Origin: Gammaproteobacteria bacterium
Lineage (GTDB): Bacteria > Pseudomonadota > Gammaproteobacteria > Competibacterales > Competibacteraceae
Direction: 5' to 3'
DNA length: 64,000 bases
Assembly (NCBI GenBank): GCA_024235095.1
Contig: JACKNC010000001.1
Span: forward strand, 2,422,501 to 2,486,500
The translations under genes and the position numbers were made by a program. The stretch's first letter is position 1; the number at the start of each line of letters is the position of its first letter. Positions 20,349-30,005 of this stretch are shown here, in pieces. Below the pieces are notes generated by a model. The model had not been told where the DNA came from, searched no databases, and saw nothing but the letters and a program-made list of their open reading frames with translations.

Positions 20349-20751
20349 GCGTGCGCATGAAACTGATGTGATCGAGAACGTGCTCCAGCGACTCGTTATG
20401 CTCGCTCAGCGCGCCCAACGCCTTGTCAAGCACACCGCCAAATGGCTCGGCGGCATCGTTCAAATGACGTTGCAAGTGACGCCAGCGGGCGCGTTCCGGG
20501 ACAAAAAAGCCATCGTAGTAATCGGGATTCTCGCCATAGCGGGCTTCCGCTTCATCGGCAATCAAGCCCTGCGCAACCTTGCGCCCGACAATCCGGTCAT
20601 GCTCGGCCTCGAACACATCCGAGCAGCGCTTCAGGAACAGCATCCCAAAGATGTAATCCTTGTAGGTGGCGGCATCCAGCCCTTCCTGGCGGAGGCGGTC
20701 GGCGGCGGAATAAAGATGACGTTCGAGTTTGGCCAGGGAAAGCTTGGGCAT
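20320..20751 (-). pseudogene. hsdM: hsdM, N-terminal fragment before the frameshift
   Basis: Encodes the N-terminal helical region of HsdM (MPKLSLAKLERHLYSAADRLR; TYKDYIFGMLFLKRCSDVFE), correct up to LEHVLDHISFMRTHG, then shifts into a short wrong tail ending at 20320. The downstream frame resumes immediately with the expected sequence. The ATG at 20751 lies 16 bases after the ydfG-like stop on the same strand. Translation of the rest of HsdM would need reinitiation or slippage at the shift. Confidence 0.83.
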
Positions 20752-20767
20752 GAAAAGATGGCGGCGC

Positions 20768-21529
20768 TCAAGCGTTGCGACTGATCGCAAACGGCGCGAA
20801 CGCCTGACACACCGGCATCAGCTCAATGCTGTTGATATTGACGCGCGCCGGGCGGGTCGCCGCCCAATACACGGTGTCAGCGATGTCCTCGGCGCTCAGC
20901 GGCTCAACGCCCTGATAAACCTGATCGGCCTTACCGTCATTGCCCTTGAAGCGCACCAGCGAGAATTCCGTTTCGGCCATCCCCGGTTCGATATTTGTGA
21001 CCCGCACGTTCGTACCCAGCAAATCGGCGCGCAGATTCAGCGAAAACTGTTTCACGAACGCCTTGGTCGCGCCGTAAGTATTGCCACCCGGATAGGGATA
21101 CGTCCCCGCCACCGAACCGATATTGACGACGTGGCCCCGGTTGCGCTCGACCATGCCCGGCAAAATGGCGCGGGTGCAGAACAGCAGACCTTTGATGTTG
21201 GTGTCGACCATGTCCTGCCAGTCCTGCATATCACAACGCTGGGCCGGCTCCAGACCCAGCGCCAGCCCGGCGTTATTGACCAGCAGATCGACCTCGGCAA
21301 ACTCGGCAGGCAAGGCGGCCATCGCCGCATTCACCGCCGCCTCATCGCGCACGTCCAGAGGGAAGGCGTGAACCGGCGTTGTCGCAGCCAGCTCGGTGCG
21401 TAATTCGTCCAAGCGCTCCTGGCGTCGTCCACAGAGAATCAAACGCCACCCCTCAGCGGCGAAGCGCCGGGCGCAAGCGGCGCCAAACCCGGAGGTTGCG
21501 CCAGTGATAAAAGCAATTTGCGATGACAT
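20768..21529 (-). CDS. ydfG: SDR oxidoreductase, YdfG-type 3-hydroxy acid dehydrogenase
   Basis: 253-residue classical short-chain dehydrogenase. Visible are the cofactor loop TGATSGFG (9-16), NNAG (about 85-88) and the catalytic Ser-Tyr-Lys (NIGSVAGTYPYPGGNTYGATK). The C-terminal part resembles YdfG, which reduces malonate semialdehyde to 3-hydroxypropionate or oxidises L-allo-threonine. A strong AAGGAG site precedes the ATG. It follows mct by 14 bases on the same strand, so a role in 3-hydroxypropionate metabolism is plausible. The exact substrate is inferred. Confidence 0.8.
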   Translation of the reverse strand: MSSQIAFITGATSGFGAACARRFAAEGWRLILCGRRQERLDELRTELAATTPVHAFPLDVRDEAAVNAAMAALPAEFAEVDLLVNNAGLALGLEPAQRCDMQDWQDMVDTNIKGLLFCTRAILPGMVERNRGHVVNIGSVAGTYPYPGGNTYGATKAFVKQFSLNLRADLLGTNVRVTNIEPGMAETEFSLVRFKGNDGKADQVYQGVEPLSAEDIADTVYWAATRPARVNINSIELMPVCQAFAPFAISRNA

Positions 21530-21543
21530 TGCAGCTCCTTCAA

Positions 21544-22767
21544 TTAAAGACGCGGCCCGGCAACCACCTTATCCTCGTGCAAGCGGGAAATTTCGGCGTC
21601 GCTCATCCCTAGAATCCCTGACAGGATTTCATCAGTGTGCTCGCCCAGCACGGACGCTCGTTGTGGGGGAAGGCGTTCGAATTTACTGAATTCAAAGGGT
21701 GAACCCGGCGTCAGGTACTCGCCAATGCCGGGTTGCTCCAGCATGCTGAACATCGGATGTTGCGTAGAGAAGTCCGGGTCTTCCTGAATCGCTTGTTTGA
21801 AGGTGCGAAACACCGACCAGGTAATGCCGTTTTCATCGAACGCCTGGGCGAAATCCTCGACCTTGCGCGCCAGAAACCACGGTTGCAGCAGCGCGGTAAT
21901 CTCCTCGCGGGCCTTGAACCGGTCGCCCTCCTGATTCAGATTCAACCCTAACCGACTGCCCAGGGCATCCAACTCCGCTTTCAAGCCCGTCACTTTAACC
22001 AGGCCATCCCACTGCCGGCGCGTCAAACCCACCACCATGACGCGACGACCGTCGATGGTCATGAACTCGTTGCCGTAAGCGCCATACAGATAGTTACCAT
22101 ATTTAGGCCGGTCAAAATCGTTGACCATCACCTCGCCGATGATGCCCAGATTGCCTAGCATCGCCAGGGCAACATCCTTCAAGGCGATGTCCACCGACTG
22201 GCCTTGCCCGGTCAGACGGCGATGCCGCTCCGCCGCCAACACCGCCAACGCCGTCATTTGCCCGGTGATGCAATCCCAGGCTGGCAAGACATGGCATACC
22301 GGATCGGCGGAACCTTCTGGCCCGGTCGCGTAAGGAAAACCCATGGCAGGGTTTATCGTGTAATCTACCGCCGGTCCGCCTTCCCGATTGCCCAGCACCG
22401 TGACCATGACCAGGTCTTCCCGATGCTGTTTGAGATGCTCATAATCCATCCAGCCACGCACGCGGAGATTAGTCACGAAAATCCCGGTATCAAGTCCGGA
22501 GCCGCCGCAAATGAGTTGAGTAACGATTTCCTGTCCGCGCGGCATGCTGACATCCACCGCGATGGAGCGCTTGCCCTTGTTCAAACCTGCCCAGAACAGA
22601 CTCTTGTTGTCATGGGTCACGGGCCAGCGGTAATGATCGAGGCCGCCCCGGATACGATCAAAACGAATGACATCCGCGCCTAGTTGCGCCAGGGTCATGC
22701 CGGCCAGCGGCGCGGCGACAAAGGCGGTTCCCTCGACGATTCTCAATCCTTCCAGTATTTTCACCAT
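21544..22767 (-). CDS. mct: 2-methylfumaryl-CoA isomerase (mesaconyl-CoA C1-C4 CoA transferase), CaiB/BaiF family
   Basis: 407-residue class III CoA transferase. The opening GLRIVEGTAFVAAPLAGMTLAQLGADVIRFD, the LFWAGLNKGKRSIAVD segment and HVLPAWDCITGQ (with the catalytic-type Asp) match the Mct branch, which moves CoA within mesaconyl-CoA in the 3-hydroxypropionate bicycle. This branch differs clearly from the two CaiB paralogues at 36.7-39.3 kb. I chose the ATG at 22767 because the residues upstream are not family-like. It appears to be the downstream half of an operon whose upstream half (lyase, Meh, two CoA transferases) lies beyond a 12-kb insertion. Confidence 0.82.
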   Translation of the reverse strand: MVKILEGLRIVEGTAFVAAPLAGMTLAQLGADVIRFDRIRGGLDHYRWPVTHDNKSLFWAGLNKGKRSIAVDVSMPRGQEIVTQLICGGSGLDTGIFVTNLRVRGWMDYEHLKQHREDLVMVTVLGNREGGPAVDYTINPAMGFPYATGPEGSADPVCHVLPAWDCITGQMTALAVLAAERHRRLTGQGQSVDIALKDVALAMLGNLGIIGEVMVNDFDRPKYGNYLYGAYGNEFMTIDGRRVMVVGLTRRQWDGLVKVTGLKAELDALGSRLGLNLNQEGDRFKAREEITALLQPWFLARKVEDFAQAFDENGITWSVFRTFKQAIQEDPDFSTQHPMFSMLEQPGIGEYLTPGSPFEFSKFERLPPQRASVLGEHTDEILSGILGMSDAEISRLHEDKVVAGPRL

Positions 22768-22903
22768 AAAATCATTACCTTGCCTTTCCAGGCGCTTGCT
22801 TAACAATCTGAAACCTGAAACAGTATTGGCGCTTTCCTTGCTGACTTGCAAGCGCGCCACGGACTAAAATTAAAGCCGTTACCGAATCAACCTGGAGAGT
22901 CGC

Positions 22904-23443
22904 ATGCAAGCCGCTGCTAAAATCCTGCCTGACGTCAGCGATGCGGACGCCTTCCTCGCTTGGGAAAACCAGCAGGATACCCGACACGAGTGGATCGATG
23001 GCCGGATTGTCGCCATGACCGGCGGCACTTTTGCTCATGCCCGCTTGATCGTGGCTTTGGCAGCGCGCCTCTATCACCATCTGCGGGGTACGCCCTGTAC
23101 GGTTCTCACCTCGGATTTCAAGGTACAAGCCGCTCAGGATGTTTTCTATCCCGATGTGGTCGTGACCTGCGACCCCCAGGACGATCAGGATTTAATCTGC
23201 AAAAATCCGAAACTGATTATCGAAGTTTTGTCCAATTCGACCGCACAGAAGGACCGTCAGAACAAGCGTCTCGCCTACCAACAGATGGCCAGTCTGGAAG
23301 AGTATGTCCTGGTCGCGCAGGAAGTGCGGCACATCGAAGTTTATCGCCGCGCCGAGCAATGGCAGCGCGTCATTCTGATCGGCGGGGCGGTTGAACTGCG
23401 CTCGGTGGATTTTTCTTTAGACCTGGATGAATTATACATCTGA
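22904..23443 (+). CDS. Uma2-family (DUF820) putative endonuclease
   Basis: 179-residue protein of the Uma2 family, common in multi-copy form in cyanobacteria and filamentous bacteria. The restriction-nuclease-like fold is suggested by HEWIDGRIVAM (26-36), FYPDVVVTCD and LIIEVLSNSTAQKDRQNKRLAYQ. The Asp-Val and Glu-Val positions match the PD-(D/E)xK pattern. The biological role is unknown. It faces away from mct and lies at the left edge of the accessory island. Confidence 0.85.
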   Translation: MQAAAKILPDVSDADAFLAWENQQDTRHEWIDGRIVAMTGGTFAHARLIVALAARLYHHLRGTPCTVLTSDFKVQAAQDVFYPDVVVTCDPQDDQDLICKNPKLIIEVLSNSTAQKDRQNKRLAYQQMASLEEYVLVAQEVRHIEVYRRAEQWQRVILIGGAVELRSVDFSLDLDELYI

Positions 23444-23477
23444 CTGACAGGTCAGGGATTGTCTGCTATAACAACCC

Positions 23478-24679
23478 CTTACCACCTATCAGTTTCTCAT
23501 CACGGGGCAAACTCGATAGAAGGAAGGTAAAGGTTGTTGCATTTGTAGCTTCCGGTGGATTGCGCGCAGACCCCGGGTGAACCAGGAAACGGCGCTACGG
23601 GCGAGTTTTCGAAAGGTCCAATGGTGAGGATCGGTCTGTTCTTGCGTCTTTTTTCCAGGGGCGTGGGGTGATCGTGGGCCTCCTCTTGACCGACGCGCAC
23701 GCACCAGTACATGGCCAAGGCCATGATCAGCAGCAACCGATCGAGCCGATCAGCGGCCTGTAACTGCGTGTCTTCTAATTGAAAACCGCGACTTTTGAAA
23801 TCGGAGAACATCGGCTCAATGCCCCAGCGACTTGCGTAATCCCGCACGGTCGCCCGATTCGGCGGGTCATTCATGGCGATGATCCAGGGTTCCGGGTGGG
23901 CCCCCTCATGCCAAATCGCCAGATTCGTCGCGACCCCTTGATTGAATAACCGCACATTGGGCAGATAGCGCTCGGTTTGCCCTGTGGCAAGCACCCCGGT
24001 CGTGGTCATGTCTCCAAACCCTGGATCCACATTGAGATTGCCTTTCAATCGTAACCGATAATGCCAACCGGACTGCGCGTGAAGCCACGCGAATAAATCC
24101 ACCGAGGGATAAAAGCGATCCGCCGAAAGCAGCACCTCGGCTCCCGCCGGGAGCCACGCTCGAACTTGTTCTAATACCGCTTTCTGGGCCGCAAAACCCA
24201 GATTGGCCGGGCCGGCTTCCACCCGCCAAGCAAGGGGTAAGGCCCGATCGCCGATCCCAAGGCTCACCATCAAAATCGCAAAACGATCCCCCAAATCGGT
24301 TTGATCCAGACTCAAAATAATCGTTTGTCCCTGCTGGCCCGTCGCCGCCAAGGTTTGGCGCGCCCACGGTTCCAGCACTTCCGTACTCGACAGCAACGGA
24401 TTCTTCAACAACCGCCGCAGCCACTGCTCGCGCATATCTTGCCGTTCGGTCTCCAAGGGTAGGAGATTGGCGAGTTCCACCGTATTCGGGGTCTGGGCTT
24501 CCAGGATGGCGCCCACCGCTAAAGCTAGCTTGGCGCGTACCGTCTTGCGTAGCGTCGGGTGGGCAGCTCTCAACCCCGCTTCGATTTCTGTTGCCAACTG
24601 CCGAATCGTTCCCATGATCCCCTCATGATGTTCGTTAAACTCATAATCCTAGTCTAACTCAGAACTGATAGGTGGTAAG
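23478..24679 (-). mobile_element. IS4-family insertion sequence
   Basis: 1202-bp element with terminal inverted repeats (left CTTACCACCTATCAGTT; right the exact reverse complement). A 10-bp target duplication ATAACAACCC flanks it at 23468-23477 and 24680-24689. The target was the 3' tail of a lyase-gene remnant, whose last codons continue at 24682. Confidence 0.92.
23500..24615 (-). CDS. IS4-family DDE transposase
   Basis: 371-residue transposase with the IS4-type DDE layout: LSLDQTDLGDRFAIL (first Asp), LSADRFYPSVDLFAWL (second Asp) and the YASRWGIEPMFSDFKSRGFQLEDTQ signature (Y-(2)-R-(3)-E-(6)-K). It nearly fills the element. The frame is intact, so the element is probably functional. Confidence 0.93.
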   Translation of the reverse strand: MGTIRQLATEIEAGLRAAHPTLRKTVRAKLALAVGAILEAQTPNTVELANLLPLETERQDMREQWLRRLLKNPLLSSTEVLEPWARQTLAATGQQGQTIILSLDQTDLGDRFAILMVSLGIGDRALPLAWRVEAGPANLGFAAQKAVLEQVRAWLPAGAEVLLSADRFYPSVDLFAWLHAQSGWHYRLRLKGNLNVDPGFGDMTTTGVLATGQTERYLPNVRLFNQGVATNLAIWHEGAHPEPWIIAMNDPPNRATVRDYASRWGIEPMFSDFKSRGFQLEDTQLQAADRLDRLLLIMALAMYWCVRVGQEEAHDHPTPLEKRRKNRPILTIGPFENSPVAPFPGSPGVCAQSTGSYKCNNLYLPSIEFAP

Positions 24680-24681
24680 AT

Positions 24682-24725
24682 AACAACCCCGCCAGCCGCG
24701 CCCGCTCCACCGTGGTTTGACACAT
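24682..24725 (-). repeat. Lyase-gene 3'-end remnant, direct repeat A
   Basis: A 44-base stretch matches the last codons of the CitE-type lyase gene (C-Q-T-T-V-E-R-A-R-L-A-G-L-L). The same stretch occurs at 25988-26031 and in the intact gene at 34974-35017, all in the same orientation, with one to two mismatches. This copy is cut off after the 44 bases and is interrupted at its other side by the IS4 element. Confidence 0.85.
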
Positions 24726-24740
24726 TTACCGAGTGCATAG

Positions 24741-25949
24741 ATGGACATGACGAAGATCATAATGAGCAAACACGATCTGTTAGCCGAGTTTGCCCAAGGC
24801 GAAAGTCAGCACCGGGAATTCAAACGCCAATTGGAAAATCCGGAAAGCGTGGCTGGAGAAATTGTAGCCTTTGCCAACAGCGAGGGCGGTTGCCTGTACT
24901 TTGGCGTCGCTGACGATGGTGCGGTTGTCGGCTTGACGGATAGCGCGACCACATTCCAATCCCTGACCCATCTCTGCCGGGATCGCTGTATTCCGCCGGT
25001 CAGCCCGGTATTAGAACAACACACGGTCGAAGGCCGCGATATTGTGGCTTTGACGGTCCTGTCGGCGCTGAATCGGCTGAAACCCTACCGCACGGCGGGA
25101 GGGCGGTTTTATATCCGGGTCGGCAAAGATAAAAAGGATGCGACTGGTCGAGAGCTGGTGCGGATTGCCCAGGCCGCGGGCGAATTGCACTACGATGAAA
25201 GCCCGGTTTGGGAGACCACGCTGAACGATCTGTCACAAGATGCCTTTGCCGCCTATCACGAGGCGCAATTTGGCCTGTCGCTGGGAGAGCAACTGGAACA
25301 AAGCCGGTTAGCGCTGGAGACGCTGCTGCACAATCTCCGGCTGGCGGCGGAAGTCGATGGCGAGTGGCGGTTGACCGTGGCTGGTTTGCTGATGTTCGGC
25401 GTGGCGCCGCAGCGCTTCATGCCGCAAAGTCGGTTGTCAGCAGTCGCCTTCGCTGGAGTAGATGAGGATGCCGACATCCTGGACCGGCGGGAAATCACTG
25501 GACGGTTGCCGGAAATCATTACCGATACCCGCCTATTCCTGGAGCGGAACATCCGCCAGCCAGCGCGGGAACTGGGCTTCCAGCGCGAGGACCTTGCGTT
25601 GTACGACCGCAAGGCGCTCGGCGAGGCCGTGGTGAACGCGATTGCCCATCGCGATTACAGTTTCGGCGGTTCGCAAGTCCGGATCTTCCTGTTTTCCGAT
25701 CGGGTGGAAGTGCGCAGCCCCGGAGGTCTACCCAATTCGGTCACCTTGGAAAACATTCGCTTGGGCGTTCATGCCGAGCGCAACCGGCGACTGGCAACCC
25801 TGTTGACGCAACTGGGCTATATGAGCGCGATTGGCACCGGCATTCCCCGACTGATCATCCGGCTGTCCCGCCTGCTGTCGGGAAGAGAGCCGGATTTTGA
25901 GTTGATCGGTGAAGAGTTGCGGGTCCGGATTTGGGCGAAACCGGTATGA
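24741..25949 (+). CDS. AlbA_2 / RecG-like ATP-binding protein (COG2865-type)
   Basis: 402-residue protein. The N-terminal AlbA_2 (Schlafen-like) domain spans about 15-125 (EFKRQLENPESVAGEIVAFANSEGG; LYFGVADDG), and a GHKL-type ATPase fold at the C-terminus begins around 285 (LGEAVVNAIAHRDYSFGGSQVRIFLFSDRVEVRSPGGLP; GTGIPRL). Such proteins are annotated as transcriptional regulators or RecG-related and are frequent in mobile regions. The function here is unknown. The start may be 24741 or an internal ATG at 24762. The gene lies exactly between lyase-gene repeats A and B. Confidence 0.83.
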   Translation: MDMTKIIMSKHDLLAEFAQGESQHREFKRQLENPESVAGEIVAFANSEGGCLYFGVADDGAVVGLTDSATTFQSLTHLCRDRCIPPVSPVLEQHTVEGRDIVALTVLSALNRLKPYRTAGGRFYIRVGKDKKDATGRELVRIAQAAGELHYDESPVWETTLNDLSQDAFAAYHEAQFGLSLGEQLEQSRLALETLLHNLRLAAEVDGEWRLTVAGLLMFGVAPQRFMPQSRLSAVAFAGVDEDADILDRREITGRLPEIITDTRLFLERNIRQPARELGFQREDLALYDRKALGEAVVNAIAHRDYSFGGSQVRIFLFSDRVEVRSPGGLPNSVTLENIRLGVHAERNRRLATLLTQLGYMSAIGTGIPRLIIRLSRLLSGREPDFELIGEELRVRIWAKPV

Positions 25950-25983
25950 GGCTGAGTGCATTACCCTCTACCCCAAACGCACA

Positions 25984-26244
25984 CTACAACAACCCCGCCA
26001 GCCGCGCCCGCTCCACTGTGGTTTGACACATCCGCAGCGAAGCAACGTCGATCATCTTGCCCTTGACGCTGAGCGCGCCCCGGCCTTCCTGCCTTGCCCG
26101 CTCATACTCACTCAAGACCGTTTGCGCCCAAGCCAGCTCCTTTTCCGAAGGCACAAAGGTTTGATTCGCTAAATCGATTTGGCTGGGATGAATGCACCAT
26201 TTACCGTCGAAACCCATCGCGCGGGCGATTTTACAGGCTTGCGC
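25984..26244 (-). pseudogene. Lyase (CitE-type) gene fragment, C-terminal 86 residues, copy B
   Basis: Encodes the C-terminal part of the lyase (KIARAMGFDGKWCIHPSQID ... RARLAGLL), close to identical over 261 bases to the end of the intact gene at 34967-35887. It is cut at its upstream side by the IS5-family element. It has no start and cannot be functional. Together with repeats A and C it documents duplication of the lyase 3' end during growth of the island. Confidence 0.9.
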
Positions 26245-27286
26245 GGCGTTGTTGCATGAATAGCAAGCTGTCCCCATTATTGAGCCATGAACAGTGAAAA
26301 GCAAAGCTATCGAATTCGGAACTGGCGCGAGTACAACGCGGCGCGGGTTGCTCGTGGGTCATTGACGGTATGGTTTGACGAAGCCCCGATCAGTCAGTGG
26401 TACGAACAGGAGACGACGGGCCGGCGTGGGGCCTCCAACCCCTACTCGGGTGTTGCTATTGAGTGTGGGCTGGTGATGCGGGAAGTTTTTCATTTACCGT
26501 TGCACGCCACCGAGGGGTTTATTGGATCGTTGGTGAAGCTATTGGGATGGCCCTTGAAGGTTCCGGATCACCGTACCTTCAGCCGCCGGGGTCAGGACTT
26601 GGAGGTGTTGATTGGGCGTAGTGCCAGTACTCAGGCGTGGCACATTGTGATCGATTCCAGCGGACTGAAAGTTTACGGTGAGGGCGAATGGAAGGTGCGT
26701 CAGCAGGGGGTTGGCCAGCGGCGTACGTGGCGCAAATTGCACCTGGCCGTCGATGCGGATAGCCAAGAGGCGATCGCGGTGGAACTGACCGCGGCGTTTG
26801 TCGGTGATGCCGAAGTATTGCCCGACTGACTCGATCAACTCGACCCGCACGAGCCGATTGAGGCCGTCTCGGCCGATGGCAGCTACGATACCCGGCGCGG
26901 CCATGAGGCGATTGGGCAGTGCGGTGCCCGCGCCTTGATACCGCCGCGCGAGGGCGCGGTCGAATGGCCCGATGTAGCCGATGGGCAGACACATCCGCGC
27001 ACCGCCATCCTGCGCCAGTGCCAGCAACAGGGCGAGAAGCACTGGAAGCAGACCCGCGGTTACCATCGGCGCCGCCTGGCCGAAACGGCGATGTTTCGGA
27101 TCAAGACCCTGTTTGGCCCGAAGTTAAAAAACCGTCGTTTTGATACCCAAACCACAGAAGCCTATGCCCGAGTAGCGGCCATGAACATTAGGACCCGACT
27201 CGGTATTCCGGATAGCTATGAGGTGGCCGCTTGAACGCTCAGCTTAGGGGGCATTTCGGCCAGAATCAGATTCGTACAACAAAGCC
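26245..27286 (+). mobile_element. IS5-family (IS903-like) insertion sequence
   Basis: 1042-bp element with imperfect inverted ends (GGCGTTGTTGCATGAAT and GGCTTTGTTGTACGAAT) and a 9-bp target duplication GGCTTGCGC at 26236-26244 and 27287-27295, the length typical of the IS903 group. It truncates lyase fragment B. Confidence 0.87.
26287..27234 (+). pseudogene. IS5-family transposase with an internal TGA
   Basis: The reading frame would give a 315-residue IS5/IS903-type transposase: N-terminal WREYNAARVARGSLTVWF, then VIDSSGLKVYGEGEWKVRQ with the first Asp, the ADGSYDTRRGHEAI segment, and a C-terminal YHRRRLAETAMFRIKTLFGPKLKNR with the Glu. An in-frame TGA at 26827-26829 splits it after VLPD. 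The next ATG-type start is far downstream. A TGG to TGA change would explain it. This copy is probably inactive. Confidence 0.88.
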
Positions 27287-28130
27287 GGCTTGCGCCGATG
27301 CTTTGCAAAGTCCCGTAGGAAAATTTTACAGTTTCTGATGGTTTCTATCGCACCCTAATCTACAGCAGACTCAACCAAGTTAATCTACTGCTTTATATGT
27401 GTTTTATTTTGAATTGAATACCCTAACCTCTGTCCTTTTCCCGCTTGTGGGCGAGGCTTTTCATACAACTTCGTGGTTTTGGGTTGTCGGTAAATTTTAC
27501 AAGTAATAAAAATATTACAAAATCTGAGTATATAGATGGTCTTTTGTTGTAGGTTTTAGCAATAGATTACTTATATTGTAACAAAAAAATACATATAATA
27601 GTGTCACTTAATTGCTAAGTAAGTTAGCTTGTTCTTGCTTATTATTATATATGATATTAATTTTAAAAAATTTAATCGCATCATTAACCGCCACTCCTGT
27701 TTTTTTAGCCTACATAACTCTAAGAATTTTTCCAAAAATGGATTTATTAATTAAGAGACACTAGGTCTCCAAAATATGCATAATTTTTGTAATTAATGTT
27801 ATTTATTTAATCTAAAAGGTTATGGTTTATCAGCAATGGTATTGCGAGATTGTCAGAATTTTTTACAGTTATCCTAGAGTTTTTAAGTCAAGAATTTTTT
27901 CAATTAATTAATATTTATATGTATTTTTAATTGGTTTTTTTTTTGCATAGCTATTCGTGAGTTCTTCCGATCTTTTCTATCCTCGGATTCATACGCTCAC
28001 ATCAGACGCGACAGCGGGGATGGGTGGTCGCACCAAATCACTAAAGAAGCGAGTTCTGATTCGTATTTTGACCGGCGGAAGTTGGCGAGAACTCATCATT
28101 TGTCACTATGGAATAAGGAGCTAAGCATTT
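27287..28130. other. AT-rich non-coding region upstream of the dockerin gene
   Basis: About 840 bases with no credible gene. From roughly 27340 to 27960 the base composition is markedly AT-rich, with many T and A runs, unlike the flanking coding DNA. It becomes GC-richer again near 28000 and ends with an AAGGAG site before the ATG at 28131. It probably holds the promoter and long leader of the dockerin gene, and suggests DNA of foreign origin. No promoter can be singled out. Confidence 0.6.
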
Positions 28131-30005
28131 ATGAGCATATGGCTTGACTTTCGAACGGATTGTAGAGGTACTGCGATTTATTTCTTACTTCTGACCATCC
28201 TGTTCTTGACCACGTTGCTTCCGGCTACTGTGGCTACCGCCCAGCAAGATGGGGACCCTCACCCTTCGGCTCAAGGCATGACGACACGCGCAACCTCGGG
28301 TCCGCGCACTTCGCCTTTTGATCCGCCTGAGAAAGATAGCTTTGTCGCTGACTCTGGCCCAGGGTTGGATACAGGTTGTACATTCAACACTAGTCCGCCA
28401 CTAACCATCGACGTGATGATCGACCGAGCGGTTGGTCCTGTTGATGCCCAAGGCTACCTCATCGATGCCGCCCCTCTTATTGCAAAGGGGATCATTCCTT
28501 CTTCGGTGTCCATATCGATGCCCGCCTATGATGTGGATGTTAATGGCGCTCCGCCTCCGGAAAGAGATGAAGTGGCATTCAACGGCGAGAACATTGGGCT
28601 TTTGACTGGCGATGACAACGTATGGAAATTCAATTCGTTTTCTGTACCGATTACCAAAGTCAAGTTCCCTGCCCCGCCTGCTCCAGGGGTGGCCCCGGTT
28701 CCGCGCGCCAACCGCATCGTTATTACAGTGGACACGCTTGCCAGCAATCGCTGGTGTACGGCCATTGACTGGGTAGCGCTGACCATCCCGATCAAGCCGA
28801 AGCTGGCGCTGACCTTGGAGCCGGTTGCCGGAGCCAGCAATCCGATCCGTCAGAACAGCTCTAATGACTTGATCAACGTGATCTACAAGCAAACGGCGGA
28901 CGCCAGTTGTAACATCCAGGAGGATATTGGGCCAATTGATGAGTATCCCTTCTCTGGTCCATCAGAATCTGGGTGGTTCGGGTTCGGTTCGGGTGAAGCT
29001 AAAGTGCGCACCAAGGTTGAGCCATGTCCTGTTGGCAGCTTGCCGGATCCAGAAATTACTTTGAAATGGAGCATCGCCGGCACATCGCTGCAGGGAACCG
29101 AGACCTGGTCAGGTCTGGAAGGTGAAGCAACCATTACCATGCCAAGTGCGGTTGGGGCGTACAACGTAACGTTTGAATACACGGTCGATGGTGAAACGCT
29201 GCCTACGGTTACCAGAAAACTTTATGTGACGAAGCGTTCGCCAACGTTGAGCGCCCCGCGTCTATCCTGGTACAAGCATGCCACGTCTTGGGCCTCGGGA
29301 TTGAGTGACGAGACGAGTATTCTCCGTAATCTTCTAAGCGGGCTTTACGGATACGGGCAAGCCAATTGGCGGTACGGATACGACTTCGGTTCTGCGGTGA
29401 AGTGTACGTGGGAAGACCTTGCTGCAGATCCGATCTCCTGTAACTATGCTGACTGCTATGTTTTCAGTGAGGTCTTTGAAAATATGGCAGGCACGTTGGG
29501 AATCAGTGGTCTTTCTTCCCGAAGCCCTCAAGGCGCACATAACCGGGGATTTGTAACTACGGGTAGTCCTTCCCTAGACCCGGCCTTTCCGGGGAGTGCG
29601 CGCCCCTTTGTCGGAGGAGCTTATGATCGTTACGTCTTCAGCAGTCACAGTCTACGTAAACGAGGCTTTTTCTCGTCGACCTATTACGATGCTACCTTCA
29701 ATGGTATTTATTCCTCGGAGACCCAGTTTATCGCGTGGAATTTTAACAACGCCTCTCCTGGTATCGAGGGCGGCGAATTCTATGTTCCTACTGATGAAGG
29801 AGCAAAAATCTTCCCGCTTAGCGTGAAGGCATATGATTCTTGGGGTGCGTACAAGTACAAGGGTCCTGTGAAAACTTTCCGTGCCTTGAATTTAGGAGCC
29901 TCAACGATGGCCTTAGCCAGCCCTGACTTAAATTTTACCGGAAACGCAAGCTTCAATCCTGTAGATCCCGACAGTGATGGAGTGTATGAGGCCCTAGTGG
30001 GCTGA
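28131..30005 (+). pseudogene. Secreted dockerin protein, 5' part (transglutaminase-like domain), cut by IS630
   Basis: Encodes residues 1-622 of what was a 1148-residue exported protein; the last two codons and stop come from the IS. Residues 16-37 form a hydrophobic signal segment ending ATVATA before QQ. An unassigned N-terminal region is followed by a stretch (about 385-530) in which Cys (CNYADC, 437-442), His (FSSHSL, 506) and Asp (YYDATF, 520) appear in the order and spacing of transglutaminase-like cysteine enzymes; this reading is inferred. The frame resumes exactly after the IS at 31242. The start has an AAGGAG site. Confidence 0.8.
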
